From positions 1 to 36,718 of the forward strand of contig SHZY01000053.1 of the NCBI GenBank assembly GCA_009692065.1: 36,718 nt of DNA, in the 5' to 3' direction. The notes beneath the pieces were generated by a model. That model worked only from the letters and a program-made list of their open reading frames with translations. It did not search any database and had not been told where the DNA came from. Position 1 is the first letter of the stretch. The number at the start of each line of letters is the position of its first letter. The position numbers and the translations under genes were made by a program. Origin of the DNA: Gemmataceae bacterium (GTDB lineage Bacteria > Planctomycetota > Planctomycetia > Gemmatales > Gemmataceae). This document shows, piece after piece, positions 7,837 to 16,341 of the stretch.

Positions 7837-9276
7837 TCAGGCGATACGGTCCGGCACTACAAATCCTTCACGATATTGCCTCGTGAGCAGGCGATTCGCC
7901 GCGGCGTTGCCGTTGAAGTTTTCGGTGCGGGCCTGCACTTGCAACAGCGAGCCGACCTTGAGCTGGATGTTGGCAAGCTGCATGTTGTGCGGGGCGCCCG
8001 AGAGGTGGGCTTCCATGCGTTCGACGGCTTCGAGAGCGTCGCGGTTTTCGGCAATGGCGCGGTTGCGTGGGGCGAAGGCGGCGTTGCTGCCCATCTGGTA
8101 GGAGATATTGGCAAGATGGCACAGCGCGCTCGAGTAGTGGCCTTCCTCGATATCGGCGTTGAGGTCGGCGACGCGCCGGCTGCGGACGGCGGCGATGAAG
8201 TTGGCAAAGTGGTTGCTGCCTCCAGGGCCGCGCCGAGCGTTCTGCTGCGGGATCGCCTCGCCGGCGCCTTCGCCGCGTGGGAAGAAACGATGGCCGGCGA
8301 TGACGCCTTGCTCCAGATGGAAGACGTTGCCGACGCCCTGCCCGCGGAAGCCCGCTGACGACAGGCCGCGGACTTCGAAGATCAGCTTGGTGTCGCCGAA
8401 GTCCATCAAGGAGACCTGGGTGTTGGGCGTCTCGCCTTGATCGGTGTAGCCGAAGCGACCGCCGACGGTGACGACGCTGCGGGGCAGGGTAGCGCCCTGG
8501 ATGGCCCAGCGGGCGATGTCGAACTGGTGCACCCCCTGGTTGCCGATGTCGCCGTTGCCGAAGGCCCAGAACCAGTGCCAGTTATAATGAACGAGGTTAG
8601 TGTGGAAGCCGGTGCGCTGTGCCGGGCCAAGCCAGAGATTGTAATCGACTTCAGCCGGCGGATCGCCAGCGGGGCGATTGCCAATGCTATTGCGTAACTT
8701 GTAGCAAAGCCCGCGAGACACCAGCAGTCGGCCATAGCGGCCGGAGTGGATGGCGGCGATCGTGTTGGCCCAGGCGGTGTCGCTGCGACTTTGAGTGCCG
8801 TGCTGCACGATGACGTTATGGCGCCGCGCGGCCGCGACGGCGATGCGGCCTTCGTGAACGTTATGGCTGGACGGCTTCTCGACGTAGACGTGCTTACCGG
8901 CCTGAGCGGCCCAAACGGTCATGAGAGCGTGCCAGTGGTTCGGTGTCGCGATGGAGATGGCATCCACGTTGCGGTCTTCGAGCGCGCGGCGAACATCCTG
9001 CACGGTGCGCGGCGCGTTGCCCCGGTTGCCGATCTGCGCGAGGCGGGATCGGTAGGTCCTTGTATCGGGATCGACGAGGTAAGTGATCTGCACGTTCGGC
9101 ATCGGGGCGTACGCGCCGACATGGGCGCCGCCGCGGCCATTCAAGCCGGCGACCGCGATTCGGATCGCCGCATTGGCGCCGATGACTTGCCCCGACGACT
9201 TGGTGCCGGCGACGGTGATGGTCGCCATGGCGGCGATGGAACCCTTCGCGAACTCGCGTCTGGTAATTCTGCTCAT
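7837..9276 (-). CDS. Tat-exported Gfo/Idh/MocA-family oxidoreductase
   Basis: The 479-residue protein begins with a twin-arginine leader (RREFAKG, then a short hydrophobic stretch to about residue 25), so it is probably folded in the cytoplasm with its cofactor and exported. An NAD(P)-binding fold follows: AVAGLNGRGGAH near residue 41 and the diagnostic EKP motif (Glu133-Lys134-Pro135), as in glucose-fructose oxidoreductase and inositol dehydrogenase. A C-terminal beta-sheet domain carries the histidine-rich substrate region. Planctomycetes hold many such exported members, thought to act in sugar or polysaccharide metabolism; the actual substrate is unknown. The ATG at 9276 fits the leader, with AAAGGA upstream, and a good promoter lies about 50 bases further up. 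Confidence 0.88.
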   Translation of the reverse strand: MSRITRREFAKGSIAAMATITVAGTKSSGQVIGANAAIRIAVAGLNGRGGAHVGAYAPMPNVQITYLVDPDTRTYRSRLAQIGNRGNAPRTVQDVRRALEDRNVDAISIATPNHWHALMTVWAAQAGKHVYVEKPSSHNVHEGRIAVAAARRHNVIVQHGTQSRSDTAWANTIAAIHSGRYGRLLVSRGLCYKLRNSIGNRPAGDPPAEVDYNLWLGPAQRTGFHTNLVHYNWHWFWAFGNGDIGNQGVHQFDIARWAIQGATLPRSVVTVGGRFGYTDQGETPNTQVSLMDFGDTKLIFEVRGLSSAGFRGQGVGNVFHLEQGVIAGHRFFPRGEGAGEAIPQQNARRGPGGSNHFANFIAAVRSRRVADLNADIEEGHYSSALCHLANISYQMGSNAAFAPRNRAIAENRDALEAVERMEAHLSGAPHNMQLANIQLKVGSLLQVQARTENFNGNAAANRLLTRQYREGFVVPDRIA

Positions 9277-9328
9277 GGATGCAAATCCTTTGACTGGAGA
9301 GATACGGATGGTTCAGGCAGGTGATGTG

Positions 9329-9357
9329 GTTATACCCGGACCGGGACGTGAATGCAA
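9329..9357 (-). promoter_or_regulatory. Probable promoter of the Tat-exported oxidoreductase gene
   Basis: On the minus strand, TTGCAT (9357-9352) and TATAAC (9334-9329) are separated by exactly 17 bases. This places transcription start near 9322, about 46 bases before the ATG. Confidence 0.5.
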
Positions 9358-9425
9358 CGAAATAATCTGGCTCTTCTGCGACGAGTTTACCCCGCTGTTT
9401 CCGATGCCGTCTGCCAGGAAATCAG

Positions 9426-9547
9426 CTCACGCAAAGGCGCCAAGGCGCAAAGAGGATTGATGAGAGAAAGGACACCATCTCGGTTTGCAGGGTCCTAGAA
9501 ACGCGTCGTGTTGTCGCCTTTTTTGCGCCTTGGCGCCTTTGCGTGAG
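9426..9547. repeat. Inverted repeat, family 3 (copy 1)
   Basis: CTCACGCAAAGGCGCCAAGG (from 9426) and its complement ending in GCCTTTGCGTGAG (to 9547) are arms of about 28 bases around a 60-base centre. A second element of the same family lies at 32487-32573. The long arms and variable centres resemble non-autonomous MITE-like elements (inference). Confidence 0.8.
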
Positions 9548-9589
9548 GTGGTGTTCGCGCGGGGGCTCGTTGGATCGATTTCGACGTGT

Positions 9590-11008
9590 TCAATTCGCCG
9601 GCAGGTCCAACTTGGTGCCCGCAGGAATGCGGAACTGCGGCTGGTATTGCTGGTTGATGCGCCAGATGCGGTGCCATTGGCCACGATCGCCCAGCGTGCG
9701 TTCGGCGATGTCGAGGATGCTTTCGCCGTTCGGGTTTTGCACCTCGTACTTGCGGCCGGAGGCGACCGGCGCCGAGGTCGTCGCGGCGCCCGGATTGGTC
9801 GGCGCCGCGATATTCACGGGTGACGTGATGCTCGGGATCGTCGGCACGGATGATGTTCCGCCGACGCGGATCAGGCTGCCGTAATCGCGTTCCAAAATGC
9901 TGATCGGCGGATGTAAGACCTGCTGGCCTATGCTCAAGCTTGGCCGATCGAAGAGGAACACGCCGCCGTTCTTGATCGCGCTGTTGTGCCGGCGATTGTA
10001 GGCCAACAGAGCGTCGGCATATTTATCGCTGGCGTAAAGCCTTTGGCTCACCAGCGCCAGGCTCGTCTCGCCGGGGCGGCATTCGTAAAAGTCGTTGTTG
10101 ACGTCCTTGACGATCGGGAGCAGCGGCTTATTGCCGCCGGGCGTGATTAGCGGGGTGCTCGGCAATTCGTCACCGCCGATGCGTGCGATCGGATTCGGCG
10201 GGCGCAGCGTGACCGGAGGAGTTGTCGTTTCTTCCTTCGGACCCGGTACGAGCGAGGTGCCAGGGTCGGTGCTTTTCGGCGCGCCGATCGAGGGAAATGA
10301 GGGTATCGTGTCCTTCGCCGTCAACGGAGGAATGGAGGGCGTCGCGTCCGGCTTCGTTTTTGCAAGGTCGGTGAGGGGCGGTGGGATTTCGAGTCCTCCG
10401 CCCTGCTTCGGCTGCTCGGGCGGCGCGATGACGACGGTTTTCTTTTCCTCCAGCGCCGACGGCTTGGGGACGGGGAATTCGATCGTTCCGACTGTCCCTT
10501 CCGGCTTCTTGATCGGATCGGCCGGCGTGATCTTCACATCCGTGACCGTTCCGGGCGGCGGACTTATGAGGGGAGTCTTGTCATCGATCTGCGGAAAACT
10601 TGGCGGCGCGCCCGGCATCGGCGGTGGGTTGATCTTGATCGGGGCCGAATCTTTTTCGGACTGGTTGCGTGCCTTGGCCTGTTCCAGTTCCTTCCTTGAC
10701 GCTTCGTCATCCTTCGGGAGCGGCGGCAGCCTGCTGAAATCCAGCATGTCGGAGCCGACGGGCTTGTCGTTCTTCTTCTCATCGCCCGCCTGAGAACGCG
10801 CTGGTAACGAGGGGAGCGACGGGCCCTTGTCGTTCTTGGGATCCGCTGTGGCCCCGTTCTGTATCGGCTTGACGGCGGCGACCTTCACGGTTTGTTCTTC
10901 CGGATCGGTGGGCCCATCGCCGCGGTTCCACTTCGACGCTACCACAACGCACACCAGGCAGAGAAACGAACTGGCCACGATCAGGCCGACTTTGGTTTCG
11001 CGGGTCAT
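9590..11008 (-). CDS. Membrane-anchored, proline-rich LysM-domain protein
   Basis: The 472-residue protein has a single N-terminal membrane segment (VGLIVASSFLCLVCVVVAS), a long low-complexity Pro/Lys/Thr-rich linker (residues about 30-310), then two LysM-like regions. The first follows FYECRPGETSLALVSQRLY. The second is the C-terminal YEVQNPNGESILDIAERTLGD with its WHRIWRINQQ helix. LysM domains bind glycan strands containing N-acetylglucosamine, so the linker may span the periplasm to peptidoglycan. I chose the ATG at 11008 over the upstream possibility because AAGGAG lies 7 bases before it. It follows rsmH on the same strand with 59 bases between, filled by an inverted repeat. In most bacteria ftsL and ftsI follow rsmH; here this wall-binding protein takes that place. 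Confidence 0.8.
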   Translation of the reverse strand: MTRETKVGLIVASSFLCLVCVVVASKWNRGDGPTDPEEQTVKVAAVKPIQNGATADPKNDKGPSLPSLPARSQAGDEKKNDKPVGSDMLDFSRLPPLPKDDEASRKELEQAKARNQSEKDSAPIKINPPPMPGAPPSFPQIDDKTPLISPPPGTVTDVKITPADPIKKPEGTVGTIEFPVPKPSALEEKKTVVIAPPEQPKQGGGLEIPPPLTDLAKTKPDATPSIPPLTAKDTIPSFPSIGAPKSTDPGTSLVPGPKEETTTPPVTLRPPNPIARIGGDELPSTPLITPGGNKPLLPIVKDVNNDFYECRPGETSLALVSQRLYASDKYADALLAYNRRHNSAIKNGGVFLFDRPSLSIGQQVLHPPISILERDYGSLIRVGGTSSVPTIPSITSPVNIAAPTNPGAATTSAPVASGRKYEVQNPNGESILDIAERTLGDRGQWHRIWRINQQYQPQFRIPAGTKLDLPAN

Positions 11009-11022
11009 TTTGAACTCCTTGG

Positions 11023-11085
11023 TCCGTAGTCCGTAGTCAGTGGTAGACAATCGCGCCCACCCACTGACTACGGACTACGGACTAC
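11023..11085. repeat. Inverted repeat overlapping the rsmH 3' end
   Basis: TCCGTAGTCCGTAGTCAGTGG (one arm, 11023-11043) and CCACTGACTACGGACTACGGA (the other, ending near 11083) are perfect complements, each containing a tandem GTCCGTA unit. The second arm includes the rsmH stop codon (11068-11070) and its last codons (VVRSP). Confidence 0.85.
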
Positions 11086-11946
11086 TAACTCTGCCACCCG
11101 TAACTTGGCGCTGCGAGCGCGAGAGTTATTCCGGGTCTCCTCGTCGCCCGCTTGAACGGGTTTACGGGTTAGCTCTTTAATCAATGTCGGCATTTTGCGA
11201 AAGGCCTGTTTCACCATTCGGTCCTCGAGCGAATGGAAACTAATGACGGCGACCTTGCCTCCCGGGTTCAAGCAATCAGGCACAGCTTGCAGAAACCGCT
11301 CCAAAGCGCCCAGCTCATCGTTGATGGCGATGCGCAACGCCTGGAAGACTCGCGTCGCCGGGTGAATGGAGTGCCCCTTGGACCGCGGGACGCAGCGGCA
11401 CACCAACTCCGCGAGTTGCCCCGTTGTCGCGATCGACGTCTTTTTCCTGGTCTCCACGATCACCCGTGCCACGCGCCGGCTGAAGCGTTCCTGGCCGTAC
11501 TGCCAAAAAATGTCGGCCAGGTCTTTCTCGGTGAGGCGCCGGATCAAGGCGCTGACCGGCTCGCCGCGCGTGGGGTCGAGACGCATGTCGAGCGGGCCGT
11601 CGGTCTGGAAGCTGAAGCCTCGCTGCGGATCGCTCATCTGGTCGGACGCAAAGCCAAGGTCGGCGAGGATCGCGTCCACGGTCGGAATCTTGAGGTCGTC
11701 CAGTACGCTGGGCAAATCCTCGAAGTTGCGATGCACCCAGATCACGCGCGGGTCGGCCAGCTGCTGCTTGGCGATGGCCAGCATCGACGGGTCTTGATCG
11801 AGCGCGATGAGTGTGCCGCCGGGCTGGATGCGTTGCCAGAGCAGCGCAGCATGGCCGCCGGCGCCGGCGGTGGCGTCCACGATGGTTTGGCCGGGTTGCG
11901 AGGCGAGCCAGTGCAGGACTTCAGTCGGTAAGACGGGGATGTGCAC
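11068..11946 (-). CDS. rsmH: 16S rRNA (cytosine-1402 N4) methyltransferase RsmH
   Basis: RsmH (MraW) methylates N4 of C1402 in the P site of 16S rRNA using S-adenosylmethionine. The frame is open well upstream, but the family begins at HIPVLPTEVL, so I place the start at the GTG at 11946, preceded by GGAAAGGA at good spacing; this gives 292 residues. The motif VDATAGAGGHA (from about residue 22) binds the cofactor, and LADLGFASDQ and the C-terminal VISFHSLEDRMVKQ are diagnostic. The last five codons and the stop lie inside an inverted-repeat arm, so the natural C terminus (VVRSP) may be repeat-derived. It follows mraZ, as usual in dcw clusters, but with an unusually long 430-base non-coding spacer. 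Confidence 0.95.
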   Translation of the reverse strand: MHIPVLPTEVLHWLASQPGQTIVDATAGAGGHAALLWQRIQPGGTLIALDQDPSMLAIAKQQLADPRVIWVHRNFEDLPSVLDDLKIPTVDAILADLGFASDQMSDPQRGFSFQTDGPLDMRLDPTRGEPVSALIRRLTEKDLADIFWQYGQERFSRRVARVIVETRKKTSIATTGQLAELVCRCVPRSKGHSIHPATRVFQALRIAINDELGALERFLQAVPDCLNPGGKVAVISFHSLEDRMVKQAFRKMPTLIKELTRKPVQAGDEETRNNSRARSAKLRVAELVVRSP

Positions 11947-11966
11947 CAGGTTCCTTTCCGGATTTA

Positions 11967-11993
11967 CTCCCCTCTCTCTGAGGGAGAGGGGAG
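11967..11993. repeat. CTCCCCTCTC palindrome, family 5 (copy 1)
   Basis: CTCCCCTCTCTC (11967-11978) pairs, with one mismatch, with GGGAGAGGGGAG (11982-11993) around a 3-base loop. It lies 21 bases upstream of the rsmH GTG, next to the ribosome binding site. A closely similar palindrome occupies the same relative place upstream of the lipoprotein gene at 17794. Confidence 0.75.
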
Positions 11994-12231
11994 GAATGCA
12001 AAAAAAAAAGCGCAAGAGCAAGGAGGGCGTCCTTACTCTCACGCTTCTTCTATTAGTGTAACCGCAAATCCAGCCACTGTCTGGCCGAACGCGGAGTTTG
12101 TTCATGAGGCTGTCGGCAAACCTTTGACGGATTGGGGGATCGTCGAGAGGTCTAGGCGGGTTGCTTCTACTCAAGCCTCCAACCTTCGACAGCCTCAAGT
12201 CGGTGTCAGCGAACTCTTCAAAACCCTGTTG

Positions 12232-12376
12232 CCGAGGCAACGAGGACACAGAGAGACCGTCCAACGAGTCATGGAGCCGACGAGTTTTCGAACGTCCTTG
12301 TCCAAACAATGATCGGAGGGAATCCATTCCCTCGTCTCATAACCGTCGTTCCTGCTCTGTGTCCTCGAAGCCTCGG
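12232..12376. repeat. Inverted repeat flush with the mraZ stop codon
   Basis: CCGAGGCAACGAGGACACAG (from 12232) and CTGTGTCCTCGAAGCCTCGG (to 12376) are complementary except for two bases, with about 100 bases between. The second arm ends exactly where the mraZ stop codon (12377-12379) begins. Confidence 0.75.
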
Positions 12377-12823
12377 TTAGTTGTCCTTGCGCGGACGGAA
12401 CGCTTCCTCCGCGACCTTGTCGAACCGCGGGCTGTGCTCGGCAAAGTACGCTTGCCAGCGGCTCGAGTCCCAAACTTCCAGGTGATCCCGCACGCCGAGC
12501 AACACCACCTCATGTTCCAGCCCCGCGAACTCTACCAAGCGATCCGGGATCAGGATGCGGCCGGAGCGATCGAGTTCCACTTCTTCCATCTGCCCGAAGA
12601 ACAGCCGGCGATAAGTTCGTGCATCGCCATCTGTGGCCGGCGCTTCATCGAGCTTTGCCGATATGCTTTCCAGTCCATCCTTCGTGTAGATCGACAGCGA
12701 TTGGTCTGCCGCCGGGACCACGAACATCTGCGTTTCGTCACCTACTTGCTCCCGTACCCGCTTGGGCAACGTCAAGCGGTTCTTTTCATCCAGGGTGCGA
12801 GGATGCGTGCCGGTCAGAAGCAT
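12377..12823 (-). CDS. mraZ: Transcriptional regulator MraZ
   Basis: MraZ is a small ring-forming DNA-binding protein built from two SpoVT-AbrB-like half-domains; in studied bacteria it binds repeated TGGG boxes upstream of its own gene and controls the dcw operon. The product has both halves: one around TLDEKNRLTLPKRVR (from about residue 10) and the second around ELDRSGRILIPDRL. I chose the ATG at 12823 because MLLTGTHPRTLDEKNR aligns with the usual start; a GTG seven codons upstream is also open. The length of 148 residues is normal. Upstream on the minus strand are a promoter and three perfect TGGG boxes at 10-bp spacing, which points to autoregulation. Only rsmH of the usual dcw genes follows. 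Confidence 0.95.
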   Translation of the reverse strand: MLLTGTHPRTLDEKNRLTLPKRVREQVGDETQMFVVPAADQSLSIYTKDGLESISAKLDEAPATDGDARTYRRLFFGQMEEVELDRSGRILIPDRLVEFAGLEHEVVLLGVRDHLEVWDSSRWQAYFAEHSPRFDKVAEEAFRPRKDN

Positions 12824-12870
12824 GGTTGGGCGCCTCGGCGTCACTCCCTGACCGTGTTTTCGTTGCCAAT

Positions 12871-12910
12871 CTTATTCCCATTTCAGCCCACTCAATCCCA
12901 TTTCTCTCCA
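12871..12910 (-). promoter_or_regulatory. MraZ operator: TGGG boxes with 10-bp period
   Basis: On the minus strand three TGGG boxes stand at 12900-12897, 12890-12887 and 12880-12877, exactly 10 bases apart, with a fourth degenerate box (TGGA) at 12910-12907. This matches the TGGGN-N5 direct repeats known to bind MraZ in Escherichia coli. The boxes lie between the promoter and the mraZ start, so MraZ bound here should repress its own transcription (inference). Confidence 0.82.
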
Positions 12911-12912
12911 CA

Positions 12913-12940
12913 ACTATACCGGCATCCGTTTTGGATTCAA
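12913..12940 (-). promoter_or_regulatory. mraZ promoter
   Basis: On the minus strand, TTGAAT (12940-12935) and TATAGT (12918-12913) are 16 bases apart, directly upstream of the TGGG boxes. The expected transcription start near 12906 falls at the edge of the operator. Confidence 0.6.
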
Positions 12941-12987
12941 GACATTATTGGAAAAAACTTCAATAATCTTTTGGCCACCCAATTAAC

Positions 12988-13039
12988 CGCTCGCGGCATA
13001 GCAAACGCACGGTGCCGCGCCACGGCTACGCCGCAAGCG
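12988..13039. repeat. Intergenic palindrome, family 4 (copy 1)
   Basis: CGCTCGCGGCATAGC and GCTACGCCGCAAGCG form imperfect arms. The same pattern, CGCTTGCGGCGTAGC with AAGCCGCAAGCG, recurs at 25230-25281. Confidence 0.55.
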
Positions 13040-13057
13040 CCGAAAATAAATATTTGC

Positions 13058-13086
13058 TTGCAACTCGTTTTCAGGGCGTTTATTAT
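13058..13086 (+). promoter_or_regulatory. Promoter of the HtrA-like protease gene
   Basis: TTGCAA (13058-13063) and TATTAT (13081-13086) are separated by 17 bases, about 45 bases before the ATG at 13131. Confidence 0.55.
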
Positions 13087-13130
13087 TCACCTACCTTTTT
13101 CCACGATTTCACACTGCGTGAGACACTGCC

Positions 13131-16100
13131 ATGGCCATTCGCATTACCTGCCCGGCATGCAAGACTTCCCAAAGCGTAAACGAGGACAAGCGCGGCCGCA
13201 AGGTGCGTTGTTCGGAGTGCGACAAATCCATCAACGTTCCGGAGAGCAAGCGCGACGACGACGAAGCGGTGCAGGACCGGCCCAGGATCAAGACGAAATC
13301 CACGGGCCGCAAGGACGATGACGATGACGACCGTGATTCCGACCGTCCGTCGTTGAAGAAGAGAGCGGCGGCCAAGAGCGGCTTCCCGATCCTAATCGTT
13401 GCAGGCGTCGCCATCGTCTTGCTGCCGCTATGCGCGGGCGTCCTCGGTCTGGGCGGTTGGTTCTTTTTGGGCCACAGCCCCAAGCCGCCCGATCTGCTGG
13501 TCGAGGCGGACGGCAAGAAGAAGGACGACGAACTGCCGCCGTGGATCCAGTTCGACGATCGCAAAGACAAGAAGAATTCGAAACTGGATCCGCCCCCCCG
13601 AACAGAAGGACCCGAACGCCGGCAAGGACCTGCCCGACAAGATTCCGCTCGACATCGTGCCGGTGGTCAAGCAGGCAACGGTTCACCTGAGAGTAACGAT
13701 GGGGAACGGCCTGACCGGCGAGGGGAGCGGCTTCTTCGCGCTGGAGTCGGGCATCGTCGTCACCAACGCTCACGTGCTCGGCATGATGATGTCGACCTCC
13801 CTGCCCCCGCGTGACGTCCTCGTTACGCTCAACAGCGGACAGCCGGGCGAGATGAAGATGCGCGGCGAGGTCCTCGGCGTGGACCGCGCCAGCGATCTTG
13901 CCGTGGTAAGAGTCAGCGAGCGGGGACTGCCGGCGCCCTTGCGGCTGGAAACCGATCGCAAACTCGTGGAAACGCAAAGTGTCTATATCAGCGGCTTCCC
14001 ATTCGGGGAGAGCCTGGGCCGCACGATCACGCTGAGCCCCTCCGCGGTGACCAACTTGCACACGGACGGCTCCGGATCCTTGAACAAGATTCAACTCAAC
14101 GGCGGCGTCAACCCAGGCAACTCGGGGGGTCCGGTGCTTAACTCGGCCGGCTACGTGGTTGGCGTGCTGGTGTCCGGCATCCAGGGCGCCGGCATCAATT
14201 TCGCCATCCCGGCCTTCAAGGTCCGCGCGATCATGGAAGGCCGATTCGCCGACACCCGCCACGGCGAAGCCTATCTGGCCGGGGGCCAGCCGCGCCTGCC
14301 GGTGCAGTACCGATGTCTCGATCCGCTCAATCGGATCAAGGACCTGCGCGTCGAGGTGTGGGTCGGCACGCCCGGCCCGGAGCGGCCGCCGATGTTCCGC
14401 AAGCCGCCGGCCGAAGCCGGCGATGGGCCGCGCGAAAGCCACGTCATCAATTATCAGAACGGCGTCGGCCTGCTGGACGTGCCGCTGCCTCAACTGCCGC
14501 CGGGGCAGGTCTACTGGCTGCAACCCGTGTTCACGAGCGTGAAGGGCATGTATTGGGGCCCCGCACAGTCGACCCCGACCAACCTGATGCTGCTTGACCG
14601 CAAGGCCGCCAATCTGACTGCCAGCCTGACCGCCCAGAAAGAGCGGACGACACGCCTCACCAGCAAGTTCACCGCCGCGCTGACCTTTGGCAAGAAGGCG
14701 ACGATCAGCACCGAAGATGCCGCGGTAGAACTGCTCGAGGTCGTGCAGATCCCGGAACAAAAGGGCGGCAAGCGCATTGCCAAGGTCAAGACCGCCTACA
14801 GCAACGTGGATGTCAAGCTCGCCCGCGATGGCAAACCGCTTAGCTTGCCCAATCAGCAGCCGGCCTTGAATGTGGTGCGCACCATGCCCCCCACTTTCGT
14901 CATCGACGACACCAATGCCACCGACAGCTACATCACCGTCAGCCTCAAGCAAGGTCCGCTCAAGATCACCGTCGACCAATTGAACGGCATGGTCCACAAT
15001 CCGTTCGAGGCGACTCAGTTCAAGATGCCCAACCGCGTGGTCCAGCCTCAGGAGGAGTTCCAGTCGAAATCCACCATGATGCTCCGGACCAGTAACGCCA
15101 AAGGGCCAGGCCAACGCGCGACCATCGTCGATCTTAACCTGACCTGCACGCATCAAGGCGTCCGCACCCGCAACGGTCGCCAGGAAGCCGTCATCACCAT
15201 CGTCGGCGTCATGGATGGCCGGATGGAGTTGAAAGGCAAGATCGGCGGCAAGATGACCTTCGACATCGCCGTCGGCTTCGTCTCCTCCGCCCAGGTCAAG
15301 ATCGTAGCCGAGAATGAGGAGACGATTCCCGGCGTCGGCCCCATCCAAGAAATCAGCGCCCAGGAAATCGATCTCGAACGGGTTCCTGGCAACCCCAAGA
15401 ACCTCGCCCTCGGCAAGGAGAAAGAGGCTCCACCCAATCCGGTCCTTGATCCCGGCGCCAAGAGCAAGGTCATTTCCACCATCAACAGTGCCTTGACCGC
15501 CATCGATCCCATCGACCCGACCGCCAGGGCGCATCCCATGCGTGCCCCCGACGCACGCATGAAAATCTATCCGCAGAATCTCCAGGCCGGCAAGACCTAC
15601 GTGATTTCCATGAATAGCGACGTTACCGACTCCTTCCTCCGTCTCGAGGATTCCACTGGCAAGTTTATTACCGAGGACGACGACGGCGGCGGCTTCCCCA
15701 ACGCCCTCATCGTCTACCAGGCGACCCAGACCGGCGTGCATCGGATCATCGCGACCTCCTTCGATGGCAAGCTCGGACCGTATCAATTGGTCGTGCGCGA
15801 GCTTGAAGCGGGCGGCGTGCCGAAAGGCACTCCCAAGGAGGATCCTAAGGAGGATCCCAAGGATCCCCCCAAGGGCGGCGACTTCCCCCCCAAGGGTGGC
15901 TTCAAAAAGCCAGGCCAAAGTGGTAGCCCGATCTCCTACCTGAAGCTCATCAGTGCTCCAGGCGACTTCATCGGTCAGGGCAAAACCTACGATTACTCCG
16001 GCGAGAAGCTCAACGCCAAGAAGTCGAGCCGTGGCATCTTCCTCATGGTCGATGGCTGGTTCCTTGATATCGGCGCCCCGGTCGGCCAGTACCTCGCGGT

Positions 16101-16329
16101 TGGCGAATATCTTAATGCCAAGCGGTACACTTCCAGCGGCGCCGCGCCGGGCCTCGACTTCCGCGGCAAGGGGCGGGGCAGCAACATTCTCAGCGGCGAG
16201 TTCGTGGTGTGGGAACTGGAAATGAACGGCGACCAGGTCGTGCGCCTGGCGATTGATTTCGTCCAGCGCTCCGAGGGGCGGCCGAATCCGCTGCAAGGGA
16301 AGATTCGGATCAACTCGAACTTTGAGTAG
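13131..16329 (+). CDS. Membrane-anchored HtrA-like serine protease with zinc ribbon and PPC-like domain; frameshifted at a C7 tract
   Basis: Two overlapping frames make one protein of about 1065 residues if one C is removed from the C7 run at 13593-13599. The first frame carries an MJ0042-type zinc ribbon (CPAC, then CSEC, residues 1-40), an acidic/basic linker and a membrane helix (ILIVAGVAIVLLPLCAGV). The second carries a trypsin-like domain with the full triad in joined numbering: His214 (TNAHVL), Asp255 (SDLAVV) and Ser331 (GNSGGP). Past a long unassigned region, residues about 805-893 resemble a bacterial pre-peptidase C-terminal (PPC) domain (LEDSTGKFITEDDDGGG). A Pro/Lys/Glu/Asp repeat linker (PKEDPKEDPK) precedes the last domain. 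The protease should face the periplasm and the ribbon the cytoplasm. No PDZ domain was recognised, unlike DegP. The frameshift may be a sequencing error, a mutation or slippage; both halves look under coding constraint. Confidence 0.8.
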
Positions 16330-16341
16330 GCACGCACCGGT

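Larger units (their letters stand above)
9277..9589. other. 313-base intergenic region with promoter and inverted repeat
   Basis: There is no gene here. The half next to the oxidoreductase gene holds its probable promoter (9329-9357). The other half holds a family-3 inverted repeat (9426-9547), which ends 42 bases before the 3' end of the LysM-protein gene. Confidence 0.6.
11947..12376. other. 430-base spacer between mraZ and rsmH
   Basis: No gene is supported here, although the rsmH frame stays open upstream. The spacer holds a CTCCCCTCTC-type hairpin just before the rsmH ribosome binding site, a run of ten A (12000-12009), and a larger inverted repeat (12232-12376) that touches the mraZ stop codon. 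In most bacteria these two genes are nearly contiguous, so the spacer looks like repeat-driven expansion. Confidence 0.6.
12824..13130. other. Divergent regulatory region between mraZ and the HtrA-like protease gene
   Basis: This 307-base stretch has no gene. From left to right it holds the mraZ leader, the TGGG operator (12871-12910), the mraZ promoter (12913-12940), a family-4 palindrome (12988-13039) and a promoter for the protease gene (13058-13086). It is AT-rich compared with its surroundings near 12940-12975 and 13040-13110. Confidence 0.7.

Noticed and set aside
11947..12327. Extension of rsmH by about 127 residues at the N terminus
   Set aside because: The family starts at the HIPVL segment, a GTG with good ribosome binding site is there, and the upstream part is repeat sequence including a palindrome and an A10 run.
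12161..13321. A 386-codon + strand frame across mraZ
   Set aside because: It runs antisense to mraZ and through its operator and promoter; no protein family pattern.
13288..16296. A 1002-codon open frame on the minus strand opposite the HtrA-like protease
   Set aside because: It is a typical antisense frame in GC-rich coding DNA. The + strand encodes a protease with an intact triad and recognisable domains; the antisense product has no domain pattern and is rich in Asp, His, Arg and Gly.
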